DNA from: Chryseobacterium vrystaatense
Lineage (GTDB): Bacteria > Bacteroidota > Bacteroidia > Flavobacteriales > Weeksellaceae
Reading direction: 5' to 3'
Length of the DNA stretch: 64,000 nucleotides
Assembly: GCF_000737765.1 (NCBI RefSeq)
Contig: NZ_JPRI01000001.1
Span: 682,001-746,000, forward strand
The notes below the pieces were generated by a model that saw nothing but the letters and a program-made list of their open reading frames with translations, was not told the origin of the DNA and made no database searches. Shown in pieces: positions 49,793-57,315 of this stretch; position 1 is the stretch's first letter; every line of letters begins with the position of its first letter. The translations under genes and the position numbers were made by a program.

Positions 49793-50098
49793 TTATAAAG
49801 TTTTTATATTTCTGCTGTCTTCCTTCATCAATTCTCGAATCTTTTTTTCTTCCCATTCTTTTCCAATTCCGTAAACACTTACAGCATGGGCTACAATTCC
49901 TACTCCCCATCCCAACATTGGCCAGTAGAACCATAAATGATCTGGAGATGTAATCAGATTCAACACCAGTAAGAACGGAATAACCAGACAGTATGAGGTA
50001 AGGTTCCCGTAAAATCCTTTCAGTTCTTTTACCCGTCTGGCCGCTTTCTTATAAGCCCTTGTTTCTTTTGTTTGCTCTATAGTTTCCATAATTTTCAT
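49793..50098 (-). CDS. 2TM-domain protein
   Basis: A 101-residue 2TM protein. RVKELKGFYGNLTSYC leads into the first helix (about 35-52), a turn with PDHLWFYWPMLGWG, the second helix, and WEEKKIRELM at the end. This is nearly the sequence of the C-terminal domain of the kinase at 51177, so one was probably copied from the other. An ATG at 50087-50089 is an alternative start, removing three residues. A good minus-strand promoter lies just upstream at 50131-50158. Confidence 0.8.
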   Translation of the reverse strand: MKIMETIEQTKETRAYKKAARRVKELKGFYGNLTSYCLVIPFLLVLNLITSPDHLWFYWPMLGWGVGIVAHAVSVYGIGKEWEEKKIRELMKEDSRNIKTL

Positions 50099-50130
50099 TT
50101 TAAAAAGGTTTGTTTCTCTTTTTGCTGAAT

Positions 50131-50158
50131 CAAAGGTAGGTCAGAAATCAGGCGTCAA
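50131..50158 (-). promoter_or_regulatory. Internal promoter of the 2TM-regulator unit
   Basis: On the minus strand, TTG (50156-50158), a 17-base spacer and TACCTTTG (50131-50138), an exact -7 match, 33 bases before the 2TM start at 50098. It would drive both 2TM genes and the LytTR regulator apart from the kinase. Confidence 0.55.
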
Positions 50159-50257
50159 TCAACTTTATATGACCGAGTGGTAGAATATACTTCCTGAATC
50201 GTAAAAAAACCGTTTTATCTGTTGTTTTTATTTCTATACAAATCGTTAACATCAGCC

Positions 50258-50827
50258 TCAGTAGATAAACGGGATCAGTTTTTTTGTTTTTTTTACATAG
50301 TTCAGATACTCGTCTCCAAACTGTTCGACAAGAGCCTTTTCCTCAATTTTGATCCGGTATATGAATGCAAAAAATGGAGGAAGAAATGCCAGAATCAAAG
50401 AAAGCCAGTTATTGAGATAGAGACCTAAGCCTAAAGAAGTAAGCAGTGAAAATGCATATGAAGGATGTCTCAGGTATTTGTAGAAGCCTTCTTTTTTGAT
50501 TTTATGATTCTGTTTAATGGTCACATCTACTGTAAAATACTTTCCCAATGATCTGATGATTATAAACCTCAAAACAATTCCAGTCAAGATAAGAGCTTCC
50601 CCAACATACAAGATCCAGTTGTCTTGAGTGATCGGGAATCTGGTTAGATATGAAATTGATACTGAAGCTAAAATAGAAAATGGAATTGCCATCCACAAGA
50701 TATTCAGCGTAGATTTATCTTTATCTTTCCGGTCATCTTTACCTGACTTCAGCATGTTTTTATACAGGAACTCGGTCACAAACCATGCGGCCATTGAGAT
50801 AGAAAATAAAATTTGTAGAGGATGCAT
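50258..50827 (-). CDS. Isoprenylcysteine methyltransferase-like (ICMT) membrane protein
   Basis: A 189-residue membrane protein of the ICMT/PEMT-like methyltransferase family. It has several membrane helices (about 40-60, 70-90, 135-160), the conserved EGFYKYLRHPSYAFSLL (His-Pro, S-adenosylmethionine site), and the ending EEKALVEQFGDEYLNYVKKTKKLIPFI, typical of the C-terminal ICMT motif with Glu residues. The methyl acceptor is unknown: bacteria have no prenylated CaaX proteins in general. It lies inside the kinase/2TM cluster, 48 bases from the 2TM gene at 50876. Confidence 0.83.
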   Translation of the reverse strand: MHPLQILFSISMAAWFVTEFLYKNMLKSGKDDRKDKDKSTLNILWMAIPFSILASVSISYLTRFPITQDNWILYVGEALILTGIVLRFIIIRSLGKYFTVDVTIKQNHKIKKEGFYKYLRHPSYAFSLLTSLGLGLYLNNWLSLILAFLPPFFAFIYRIKIEEKALVEQFGDEYLNYVKKTKKLIPFIY

Positions 50828-50875
50828 ATGTTTAGGTTAATAGTAGAAATCAAAGCTTTTTTGATGCTCACTGTT

Positions 50876-51190
50876 TCAGAGATTTCTTTTTTTCTCTTTC
50901 TTTTCCATCAGTTTCCTGATTTGCTTTTCTTCCCAGTTCCTAACAAACCCAATATTGGGTACATAAACTGCTGCTGCATGAGCTACCAGCCCAATGCCCC
51001 AAAAGGTCGCTGTAAAGAAGTTTTTGAACTGGAAATAGCTCTCTCCCGGTTCTAAATGCCTGATATTATAAACAACAATCATAGCATTCACCGCGATATA
51101 CGCGAATAAGTGTCCGTAAAAACCTCTTAAGCGTTCAACCTGCCTTCTGGCCTGTTCATACCGGACATTATTTTCATCATAGATTTCCAT
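50876..51190 (-). CDS. 2TM-domain protein coupled to the kinase
   Basis: A 104-residue 2TM protein. RRQVERLRGFYGHLFAY precedes the first helix (about 26-44); the second helix contains FWGIGLVAHAAAVYV, and the end WEEKQIRKLMEKKEKK is basic. Its start lies 14 bases inside the histidine kinase gene, so translation is coupled and the protein is likely made in proportion to the kinase. The domain is the same kind as that fused to the kinase C-terminus. Confidence 0.8.
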   Translation of the reverse strand: MEIYDENNVRYEQARRQVERLRGFYGHLFAYIAVNAMIVVYNIRHLEPGESYFQFKNFFTATFWGIGLVAHAAAVYVPNIGFVRNWEEKQIRKLMEKKEKKRNL

Positions 51191-52508
51191 TATGTCTGTT
51201 TTTTTGTTTATCCATTATTTCCCGGATCTTCTTTTCTTTCCAGGATTCTCCAACCCCAAAGACCTGAAACGCATGTGATGCCACCCCAATTCCCCAGCCT
51301 AACATAGGAAAATAGAACCACAGGTTTTTCGGTGAAACAATCAGGTTTATGATGATCAAAAAAGGGATTATTGTACAATAGGAAATAAGATTTCCATAAA
51401 AGCCTTTCAATTCCTTCACCCGTTTCTTTGCCTTTTCATAAGATCCGTTTTCATCATCTGTTTTTACACTGATATTGTTTGGTTTATTAGACAGGATCGG
51501 AACTTTTACTTTAAAATAATCCTCCGACTTTTCAATGAAAACATTCTTCCTGGTAAGCAGGGCATACCGCTGAACAATATTCGCCAGTCCAATTCCTGCA
51601 CTCTCCTTCATCTGCTCCCGTGCCTGAAGATTATTTTCAATACAGAGAGTATCATTGTCTGAAAATATTTTGATGACTAAAGGTCTTGCAGAAGTAGCAA
51701 AATTGTGCTTGATACAGTTTTCAAGTAAGAGCTGCAGCGACAGTGGTACTACATATCTTCTGTAATCTTCTTTTTTAACATCAAAAATAAAATCGACACT
51801 ATCCTCAAACCTGGTTTTTAAAAGATCGCAGTATGTTTTTGCAAATTCTATTTCATCTTCTACCGTCACCAGTTCTTTATCCTTCTGTTCAAGTACATAC
51901 CGGTAAATCTTTGACATTGAAGCGGTAAACTTCTGTGCCTGATTGGGATTTTCATCGATCAGAGAACTCAAAACATTTAAAGAATTAAAAAGGAAATGTG
52001 GATCCAGCTGGTTTTTTAAGCTTTCAAACTGTGCATTGGCAGACTTTGCGATCAGCTTCTGTTCCACCACTTCTTTTCTGGAGTTTTTCTTCAGTTCTTC
52101 CATGAAGCTTTTGGCATGAAGGAACGCGGAAATAAGAAGTGCAATATTGATCATAAACCAATTGGTTGTTGCATACTCCTTGGAAAAGAAAGCTTCCGTT
52201 GAGGCAACTTTCTGAATCAGTACATAATTGACATAATTACAGAAATAGACCAGAATAAAATTACCGATAATGATAGAAATGATACTTAACGCTGTTCTTA
52301 TACGGGTTGTTTCAGACCATGGGAATTTTCTGTTAAGAAAATCATTGATGAACGCATTTCCAAATCCCAGAATAAAGGAATACATCGTGGAGATCATCAT
52401 CGTAATCAGAAAATTGTGGAAATTCTTCTCTTTTGTAAAAAATAAGAAGAAGAAGAGCGCAGTACCCAGCGATACCCAAAATAAAATGATAAATCCTTTA
52501 CGCTTCAT
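51177..52508 (-). CDS. LytS-like histidine kinase fused to a 2TM domain
   Basis: A 443-residue membrane kinase from the ATG at 52508; a longer frame opens inside the promoter (52553) and is rejected. Four membrane helices span about 5-140. The His_kinase core has QLDPHFLFNSLNVLSSL with the phospho-His at 171, then LEQKDKELVTVEDEI, and an ATP domain with LLENCIKHNF and GIGLANIVQRY. The last 80 residues are a 2TM domain (RVKELKGFYGNLISYC to WKEKKIREIM), so the chain ends with two more membrane helices. The likely partner is the LytTR regulator at 48695. The stimulus is unknown. Confidence 0.9.
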   Translation of the reverse strand: MKRKGFIILFWVSLGTALFFFLFFTKEKNFHNFLITMMISTMYSFILGFGNAFINDFLNRKFPWSETTRIRTALSIISIIIGNFILVYFCNYVNYVLIQKVASTEAFFSKEYATTNWFMINIALLISAFLHAKSFMEELKKNSRKEVVEQKLIAKSANAQFESLKNQLDPHFLFNSLNVLSSLIDENPNQAQKFTASMSKIYRYVLEQKDKELVTVEDEIEFAKTYCDLLKTRFEDSVDFIFDVKKEDYRRYVVPLSLQLLLENCIKHNFATSARPLVIKIFSDNDTLCIENNLQAREQMKESAGIGLANIVQRYALLTRKNVFIEKSEDYFKVKVPILSNKPNNISVKTDDENGSYEKAKKRVKELKGFYGNLISYCTIIPFLIIINLIVSPKNLWFYFPMLGWGIGVASHAFQVFGVGESWKEKKIREIMDKQKNRHNGNL

Positions 52509-52525
52509 GAGCTGTTTTTCTGGTT

Positions 52526-52553
52526 CAAAATTAGTCTTTAATAAAGGTATCAA
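52526..52553 (-). promoter_or_regulatory. Promoter of the kinase-2TM operon
   Basis: On the minus strand, TTG (52551-52553), a 17-base spacer and TAATTTTG (52526-52533), an exact -7 match, 17 bases before the kinase start. The -33 box is the same triplet as the rejected upstream start codon. Confidence 0.6.
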
Positions 52554-52593
52554 AAATTATTATTTACTGAAGGGCCGATTTTTCGTGCTGAAT

Positions 52594-52630
52594 GGAAGAA
52601 AAAAACCTTCCGTATAAGGAAGGTTTACTG
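52594..52630 (-). terminator. Terminator of the 52637 gene
   Basis: On the minus strand, AAACCTTCC and GGAAGGTTT form a perfect 9-bp stem with a TTATAC loop, followed by a run of T. It lies just before the kinase promoter and separates the two units. Confidence 0.8.
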
Positions 52631-52636
52631 TTGTTC

Positions 52637-53284
52637 TTATTTCGCCTGCATGCTGAGAAAATATTCTGCTTCTGTCTTGCCCCAGTTTGGATCCAATGCT
52701 GTTTTTGGTTTATAGGCATTAAATTTTGCCAAAGCATCTTTAAACAGTTCCATGCCCTTCGTTTTGCTTCCTCCATACTGCTCAGGAGTGAAATAGACAT
52801 CTTCTGCTTTGATAAGAGCAATTCTTGGATTGGATGGATCCAGCTTTTCTGCAATAGCAAGTTCTTCAGTCGCTTTCGCCCCATCAGTCATGTACCTTTG
52901 TGCAGGATTGACCATCATTCTTAAAGAGGCGGCCATTTTCCTCAACAAATGGATTTCTGCGTTGTCTGCACCTGCCAGATTCTGTGCCATAGCCAGGTAT
53001 TTGTCAGCCTGCGCAGCAGTCTCGTCCAGATCCATATTTCCGTTTCTCATCATCAGTCTTCCCTTTTGAATCTGTGAAAATGCTGCATAGTAAGGAGGAA
53101 GCCATTTTGAGCTTTCTTTACTTCCGATTCTCTGGAAATCATTCGCCAAAGTCTGAAATTCTTCCGCTGTTTTACACGTCTCGGTTTTCGCGATTTTTTC
53201 AGTCATTATTTTTTCATAATCTGCCTGTGCAAAAGCCGTTAAACTCATAAAAGCTAAAGCAAAACTTAATAGGTATTTTTTCAT
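52637..53284 (-). CDS. Exported TPR-like protein
   Basis: A 215-residue protein with a signal peptide (1-19, ending AFA-Q). The mature part is wholly helical in paired helices (AQADKYLAMAQNLAGADNAEI, split; ATEELAIAEKLDPSNPRIALIKAE; SKTKGMELFKDALAKFNAY), as in TPR-like repeats with DPSNPR turns. The family role in flavobacteria is unknown. It follows the TonB receptor by 82 bases on the same strand, so it may be a partner lipoprotein-like factor, although no lipobox is present. It has its own terminator. Confidence 0.68.
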   Translation of the reverse strand: MKKYLLSFALAFMSLTAFAQADYEKIMTEKIAKTETCKTAEEFQTLANDFQRIGSKESSKWLPPYYAAFSQIQKGRLMMRNGNMDLDETAAQADKYLAMAQNLAGADNAEIHLLRKMAASLRMMVNPAQRYMTDGAKATEELAIAEKLDPSNPRIALIKAEDVYFTPEQYGGSKTKGMELFKDALAKFNAYKPKTALDPNWGKTEAEYFLSMQAK

Positions 53285-53366
53285 TGTATCAATTTTTTTA
53301 TGTTAGTTAATGATATATCCGAAGTTATGTTTTTTCATGTAATTGTAATATCTCCCACTTTTAATT

Positions 53367-55610
53367 TTATAAATTATTATTGATTGCATCCTGCGTTTTG
53401 TCCACTCCAAAACTGATAAAGGCGCCTATGAATACAAAGGTATTAACCGGAGGAACGACTGAAGAACTTCTTGCCCCATCAAAAGAGAAATTGTAACCGT
53501 AGACATTTTTTGACCCCAACACATTGGAAACACTTAATACCAATACAGTAAAAGCTTTAGCATCTTTCTTTCCCAAATTCGGAAGGTAATTAAAACTGAT
53601 ATTAAGGGCATTGTAGTCTTTCAGCTTTCCTTCATTCCTGATGTAATTGATCACATTGCTGTTTTCTGTTTTCGTTGTGATGTCATAATAAGGACGTCCT
53701 TTGGCATAGGTGTATGATAAGTTAACTCCAAGTTTCCATTCCGGAATAAATCTTTTAGCCACGGCAGAAAGAGTGTGCGCAGAGGCGAAATTGGGTTTTA
53801 AACTCACTGGATAATTGATGAAGTCTCTCTGTGAGTCAAGAAAGGAGTAACTGAGCCAGTAATCAATGTTCTTGAAAGTCTTTTTATCTCTCCAGAAAAG
53901 TTCCAATCCTTTTGCGTAACCGTCTCCGTTATTGTTTAAAGCGGTCTGTACTTGCTGATTCTGCTCTTTGTCCGGTGTAATATTGAAAGTCTTGATTAGC
54001 TGATCATATTTTTTATAAAAGGCCTCAAAACGCAGACTCCTCCCTTCTGACGTTCTCTGAACCTGAAAAATATAATGCTGCGATTTCTGAAAATCCAGAT
54101 CTGCCGGTCCGTTGATGTATCTGCTTTCAGGATTCTGATAAAACAGTCCATATGCAAAGGAAGTTGTCCAGTCTTTTGCAAGACGGCAAGCCAGGGCAAA
54201 ACGTGGCGCGATATTGCTTTTGCCTAAAAAAGAAGAGCTTTCTGCCCTCACTCCTATCTTTGCCGACAAGGCATTACTGAATCCAAGATCTGTTTCTGCA
54301 AAAGCTGCGGATATCAGGTCTCTGTAATGCTTCTGTACTTCTGAAAAATTCAGCTTTTCATCCGTATTATTCAATTCAAAACCAGCTCGTACGGCACTGA
54401 TTTTATTAATTTTTCTTTCGAGGACTGCTTTGAAATTGATGTAATTTCCGTCGGTTAAAAGCTTTGATCTCCCTGATTCTATATCATTGGTTTCTGTGGA
54501 GAAATTAAGATCGGATCTGTTGTAGGAATAAGAAGTTCCGGCATTAAGAAGATATTTTCCAAATTTTTGTTTAAAAGACAGGTTATGATAGGTATTTCTT
54601 CCTTTCAGTCTTACCAGAGCAAAGTCGTATTCCGGTTCTAAGCTCTCTGTCCTTACACCCATTTTATTGGAATCATACATTCCGTAATATTTAAAAAAAC
54701 CACCGGATTTTGTTTTGATTCTAAAGTTAAAATCACCATTTAATCCCTGTGGAGCATCAATAAAATCAGTATTAAAGTTAAAAACCTTCTGCATCACACT
54801 CAAGAGTGAATAGCCTAAAGTTGCGCCAAAAGAATGGTTTTTATCTGCTCCCAGTTTCTGAAATCCTGCGCTTAAAAAGATGGGTGAAACCCCAAAGTCA
54901 AAGGAACTCTGATCTGGAAGATCTACACTTTCCAGCATCAGTGCCCCCGAAAGAGCCTGACCATATAAGGCAGAATAGCCTCCGCTTGAAAACACATTCC
55001 CTTTGAAAAGAGAGGTGTTGAAACGGTCCCTCCCTGCGATTCCCGGAACGGAATTGGAGAAATAATTGTTGATGAGACTGCCATCCATAAAGATTTTCGA
55101 TTCTGTTCCTGTTCCGCCCCTGATGAAAAGACCTTCCGTCTCCCCCACCTTCTGAACTCCGGGGAGGTAATTTAATGCAGAAGAAATCTGTCCGTCTGCT
55201 CCTGCTGTAGTATAGATGTCAATGGGTGTCAGAAGTGCTGTAGCTCTCTTTTTGTCACTTGCTTCTATAGAACCTGCTGAAACGACCACCGCATCAATCT
55301 CACTGATCTGTTCCTTAAGTTCTGCGTTGACTGAAAGATCTTGATTATCAATTACAATCGTCTTTTCTACATCCTGATATTTTGTATGCGTAAATGTGAG
55401 GATATGATTCCCCTTCTCCGAGGTCTCAAAAGAAAAGTTTCCCTGGGTGTCGGTGGTAGCACCATCATAGGTGTCTTTTAATGTAACATTAATTTCACTG
55501 ACACCTTTATTTTTAAAAGTGACTTTTCCTGAGATCCTGATCTGCGAATATCCTGCAATAAAGGACAGAAAGGCAATCATTAACAGCAGTTTTTTTACTT
55601 GTGTTTTCAT
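53367..55610 (-). CDS. TonB-dependent receptor with CarboxypepD-like domain
   Basis: A 747-residue outer-membrane receptor from the ATG at 55608-55610. The frame opens earlier (55643), but a -7 box lies between. A signal peptide (about 1-24) is followed by a CarboxypepD_reg-like domain (25-105: SGKVTFKNKGVSEINVTLKDT, split; GNFSFET). Next is the plug domain (115-230: ALLTPIDIYTTAGADGQISSAL, split; GLFIRGGTGTESKIFMDG) and a barrel. The ligand is unknown. The exbB-exbD-tonB system at 23-25 kb could power it. Confidence 0.92.
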   Translation of the reverse strand: MKTQVKKLLLMIAFLSFIAGYSQIRISGKVTFKNKGVSEINVTLKDTYDGATTDTQGNFSFETSEKGNHILTFTHTKYQDVEKTIVIDNQDLSVNAELKEQISEIDAVVVSAGSIEASDKKRATALLTPIDIYTTAGADGQISSALNYLPGVQKVGETEGLFIRGGTGTESKIFMDGSLINNYFSNSVPGIAGRDRFNTSLFKGNVFSSGGYSALYGQALSGALMLESVDLPDQSSFDFGVSPIFLSAGFQKLGADKNHSFGATLGYSLLSVMQKVFNFNTDFIDAPQGLNGDFNFRIKTKSGGFFKYYGMYDSNKMGVRTESLEPEYDFALVRLKGRNTYHNLSFKQKFGKYLLNAGTSYSYNRSDLNFSTETNDIESGRSKLLTDGNYINFKAVLERKINKISAVRAGFELNNTDEKLNFSEVQKHYRDLISAAFAETDLGFSNALSAKIGVRAESSSFLGKSNIAPRFALACRLAKDWTTSFAYGLFYQNPESRYINGPADLDFQKSQHYIFQVQRTSEGRSLRFEAFYKKYDQLIKTFNITPDKEQNQQVQTALNNNGDGYAKGLELFWRDKKTFKNIDYWLSYSFLDSQRDFINYPVSLKPNFASAHTLSAVAKRFIPEWKLGVNLSYTYAKGRPYYDITTKTENSNVINYIRNEGKLKDYNALNISFNYLPNLGKKDAKAFTVLVLSVSNVLGSKNVYGYNFSFDGARSSSVVPPVNTFVFIGAFISFGVDKTQDAINNNL

Positions 55611-55627
55611 GGGGTTAATTTTCGGAT

Positions 55628-55635
55628 CAAAAATA
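55628..55635 (-). promoter_or_regulatory. -7 element of the TonB receptor gene
   Basis: The minus strand reads TATTTTTG, an exact match, 17 bases before the ATG at 55610. It lies inside the longer frame from 55643, so it supports the shorter start. Confidence 0.45.
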
Positions 55636-55702
55636 ATACGCAAAATGCCTTTCTTTAAAATAAATTTTACTGAAAGGCATAGTTTGGCTGCTGAATGGGA
55701 AA

Positions 55703-56605
55703 TTAGTAAACCGGGATGCAGAAATCAACGATCATTTTACCCTCCGGATGTTCTTTAAAATTGGTATGATAAATTTCAAACGGGAATGCTTTTCTCATGG
55801 AATAATGATGTTCATTCATCCATAGAAAAAGGGATACCCAACACTTCTCAAAGTCATCAAGGGTCAATTCTCCGCTTCCCACAATACATTTACCCTTCTC
55901 AATCGTTTCTGAGAAAACCACTTCGTTCTGCTCCTTCAGTCTCTCATCCAGAAGCATACACGAATGGATTCTGACTTTATCTAAAGGGGTCACTTTGCAG
56001 CTGTCATGATACACGGAGATCATTTTGACATTGTCCCTGGGAAATAACTGCCTTTTCTTTGCCCATTCTATAAGCACATTAAAAGAAGGCTCCACATTGA
56101 TAATTCCTAAGCTCATGACAGAAGCCAGATTCATTTCCGGCAGTTCTTTTACTCCAACTTTTAAATTCATATCTGTCCAGTTTAACAGGTTGTCTATATG
56201 GCAAATGTACTGGCTGAAAACAGTATTCACTTGTCCATTCTTGCTGGCTTTCTGTAAAACCCTGTGGAAGAATTCAGGAGCAGAATTCCGAAAAGAAGAA
56301 GGGGCGATTCCGTAATGTTTTTTAAACGTTTTACTGAAAACAGAATGATTGGAAAATCCCAAGTCAAGATAAATTTCTTTTATTTCTATATCCTTTTTTA
56401 CAGACAGATAAAAGGCACTTTTTTCTATTTTCTTTCTGATGATATAATTCTGGAGTGTCTCTCCGGTAATGAGCTTAAATATCCTGTGGAAATGAAAAGA
56501 AGAATACATCCCGACTTCGGCAATTTTTTCCAAAGAAAGATCTTCATGAAGGTGGCTGTCAATATATTGTATCGCTTTGATGATCCTTTTTTTGTGTTCT
56601 TCCAT
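55703..56605 (-). CDS. AraC regulator with GyrI-like effector domain
   Basis: A 300-residue regulator. The two AraC helix-turn-helix motifs are at the N-terminus (about 8-105): IQYIDSHLHEDLSLEKIAEV and FHFHRIFKLITGETLQNYI, then LDLGFSNHSVFSKTFKKHYG. The C-terminal half (about 130-300) looks like a GyrI-like small-molecule binding domain, with MIVDFCIPVY at the end. Such regulators respond to drugs or amphipathic compounds. It is beside the TonB receptor, 92 bases upstream on the same strand, and may control it. A TACCTTTG -7 box (minus, 56625-56632) lies 19 bases before the ATG. Confidence 0.85.
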   Translation of the reverse strand: MEEHKKRIIKAIQYIDSHLHEDLSLEKIAEVGMYSSFHFHRIFKLITGETLQNYIIRKKIEKSAFYLSVKKDIEIKEIYLDLGFSNHSVFSKTFKKHYGIAPSSFRNSAPEFFHRVLQKASKNGQVNTVFSQYICHIDNLLNWTDMNLKVGVKELPEMNLASVMSLGIINVEPSFNVLIEWAKKRQLFPRDNVKMISVYHDSCKVTPLDKVRIHSCMLLDERLKEQNEVVFSETIEKGKCIVGSGELTLDDFEKCWVSLFLWMNEHHYSMRKAFPFEIYHTNFKEHPEGKMIVDFCIPVY

Positions 56606-56756
56606 TTCAAAAAGTGCTGATGAACAAAGGTATTAAGATACACTGAATTTCATTTGTCATATATTGCGGTTTTTGAAAAAAGGACTGAAATCATAAAGTG
56701 TTTCGGAAAATGTTTTATAAATTTAACGGTATAATCACTATAAAAATCATTTAAAA

Positions 56757-57260
56757 ATGAAAGTACAGACATTAGCATTATTGGCAGGCTGCGCATTTTT
56801 TGCCGCTTCGTGCTGCACAACGAAAACATACAGCGTCAACGCTAAAAGCGGAACACAGACGGGTGGAACAGCAAAGTTTACTCAAAAAGGAGAAGAGGTG
56901 GTCATGAAACTTGAAGTAACGAATCTTACTCCCGGTATCCATGCGGTACATATCCACGAAAAAGGCGACTGTTCTGCTGCCGACGGAACCTCTACCGGAG
57001 GACACTGGAACCCAGCTAAAGATGATCATGGAAAATGGGGTGCTGATCACTTCCATATGGGAGATATAGGAAATTTAACTGCTGACCAAAGTGGAAAAGC
57101 AGTCCTTACATTCAAGACCAATAAATGGTGTCTGGGATGTACAGATGAATCCAAGAATATCATTGGAAAAGGTCTTATCGTACATGCTGCTGCGGATGAT
57201 TTTCATACTCAGCCTACAGGAAATGCAGGCGGAAGAGTGGGATGTGTAGAAATTAAATAA
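56757..57260 (+). CDS. sodC: Copper/zinc superoxide dismutase, lipoprotein
   Basis: A 167-residue SodC that dismutates superoxide outside the cytoplasm. A lipoprotein signal ends FFAASC (C19). Metal ligands are H65 and H67 (HIHEKG), H83 (GGHW), H91, one of H98 or H100, D103 and H143, all in the usual order. The structural disulfide would be C72-C163. An extra CxxC (C125-C128, in KWCLGC) sits in a loop before the last ligand. It is divergent from the AraC gene and convergent with the protease. Confidence 0.93.
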   Translation: MKVQTLALLAGCAFFAASCCTTKTYSVNAKSGTQTGGTAKFTQKGEEVVMKLEVTNLTPGIHAVHIHEKGDCSAADGTSTGGHWNPAKDDHGKWGADHFHMGDIGNLTADQSGKAVLTFKTNKWCLGCTDESKNIIGKGLIVHAAADDFHTQPTGNAGGRVGCVEIK

Positions 57261-57275
57261 TTCTCAATTTTCAAT

Positions 57276-57315
57276 AAAAAAAGCCGCTGATCGTTGATCA
57301 GCGGCTTTTATTTTA
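57276..57315. terminator. Strong bidirectional terminator
   Basis: AAAAGCCGCTGATC (57279-57292) and GATCAGCGGCTTTT (57296-57309) form a perfect 14-bp stem with a 3-base loop, with A/T runs on both sides. It ends sodC and the protease gene. Confidence 0.92.
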
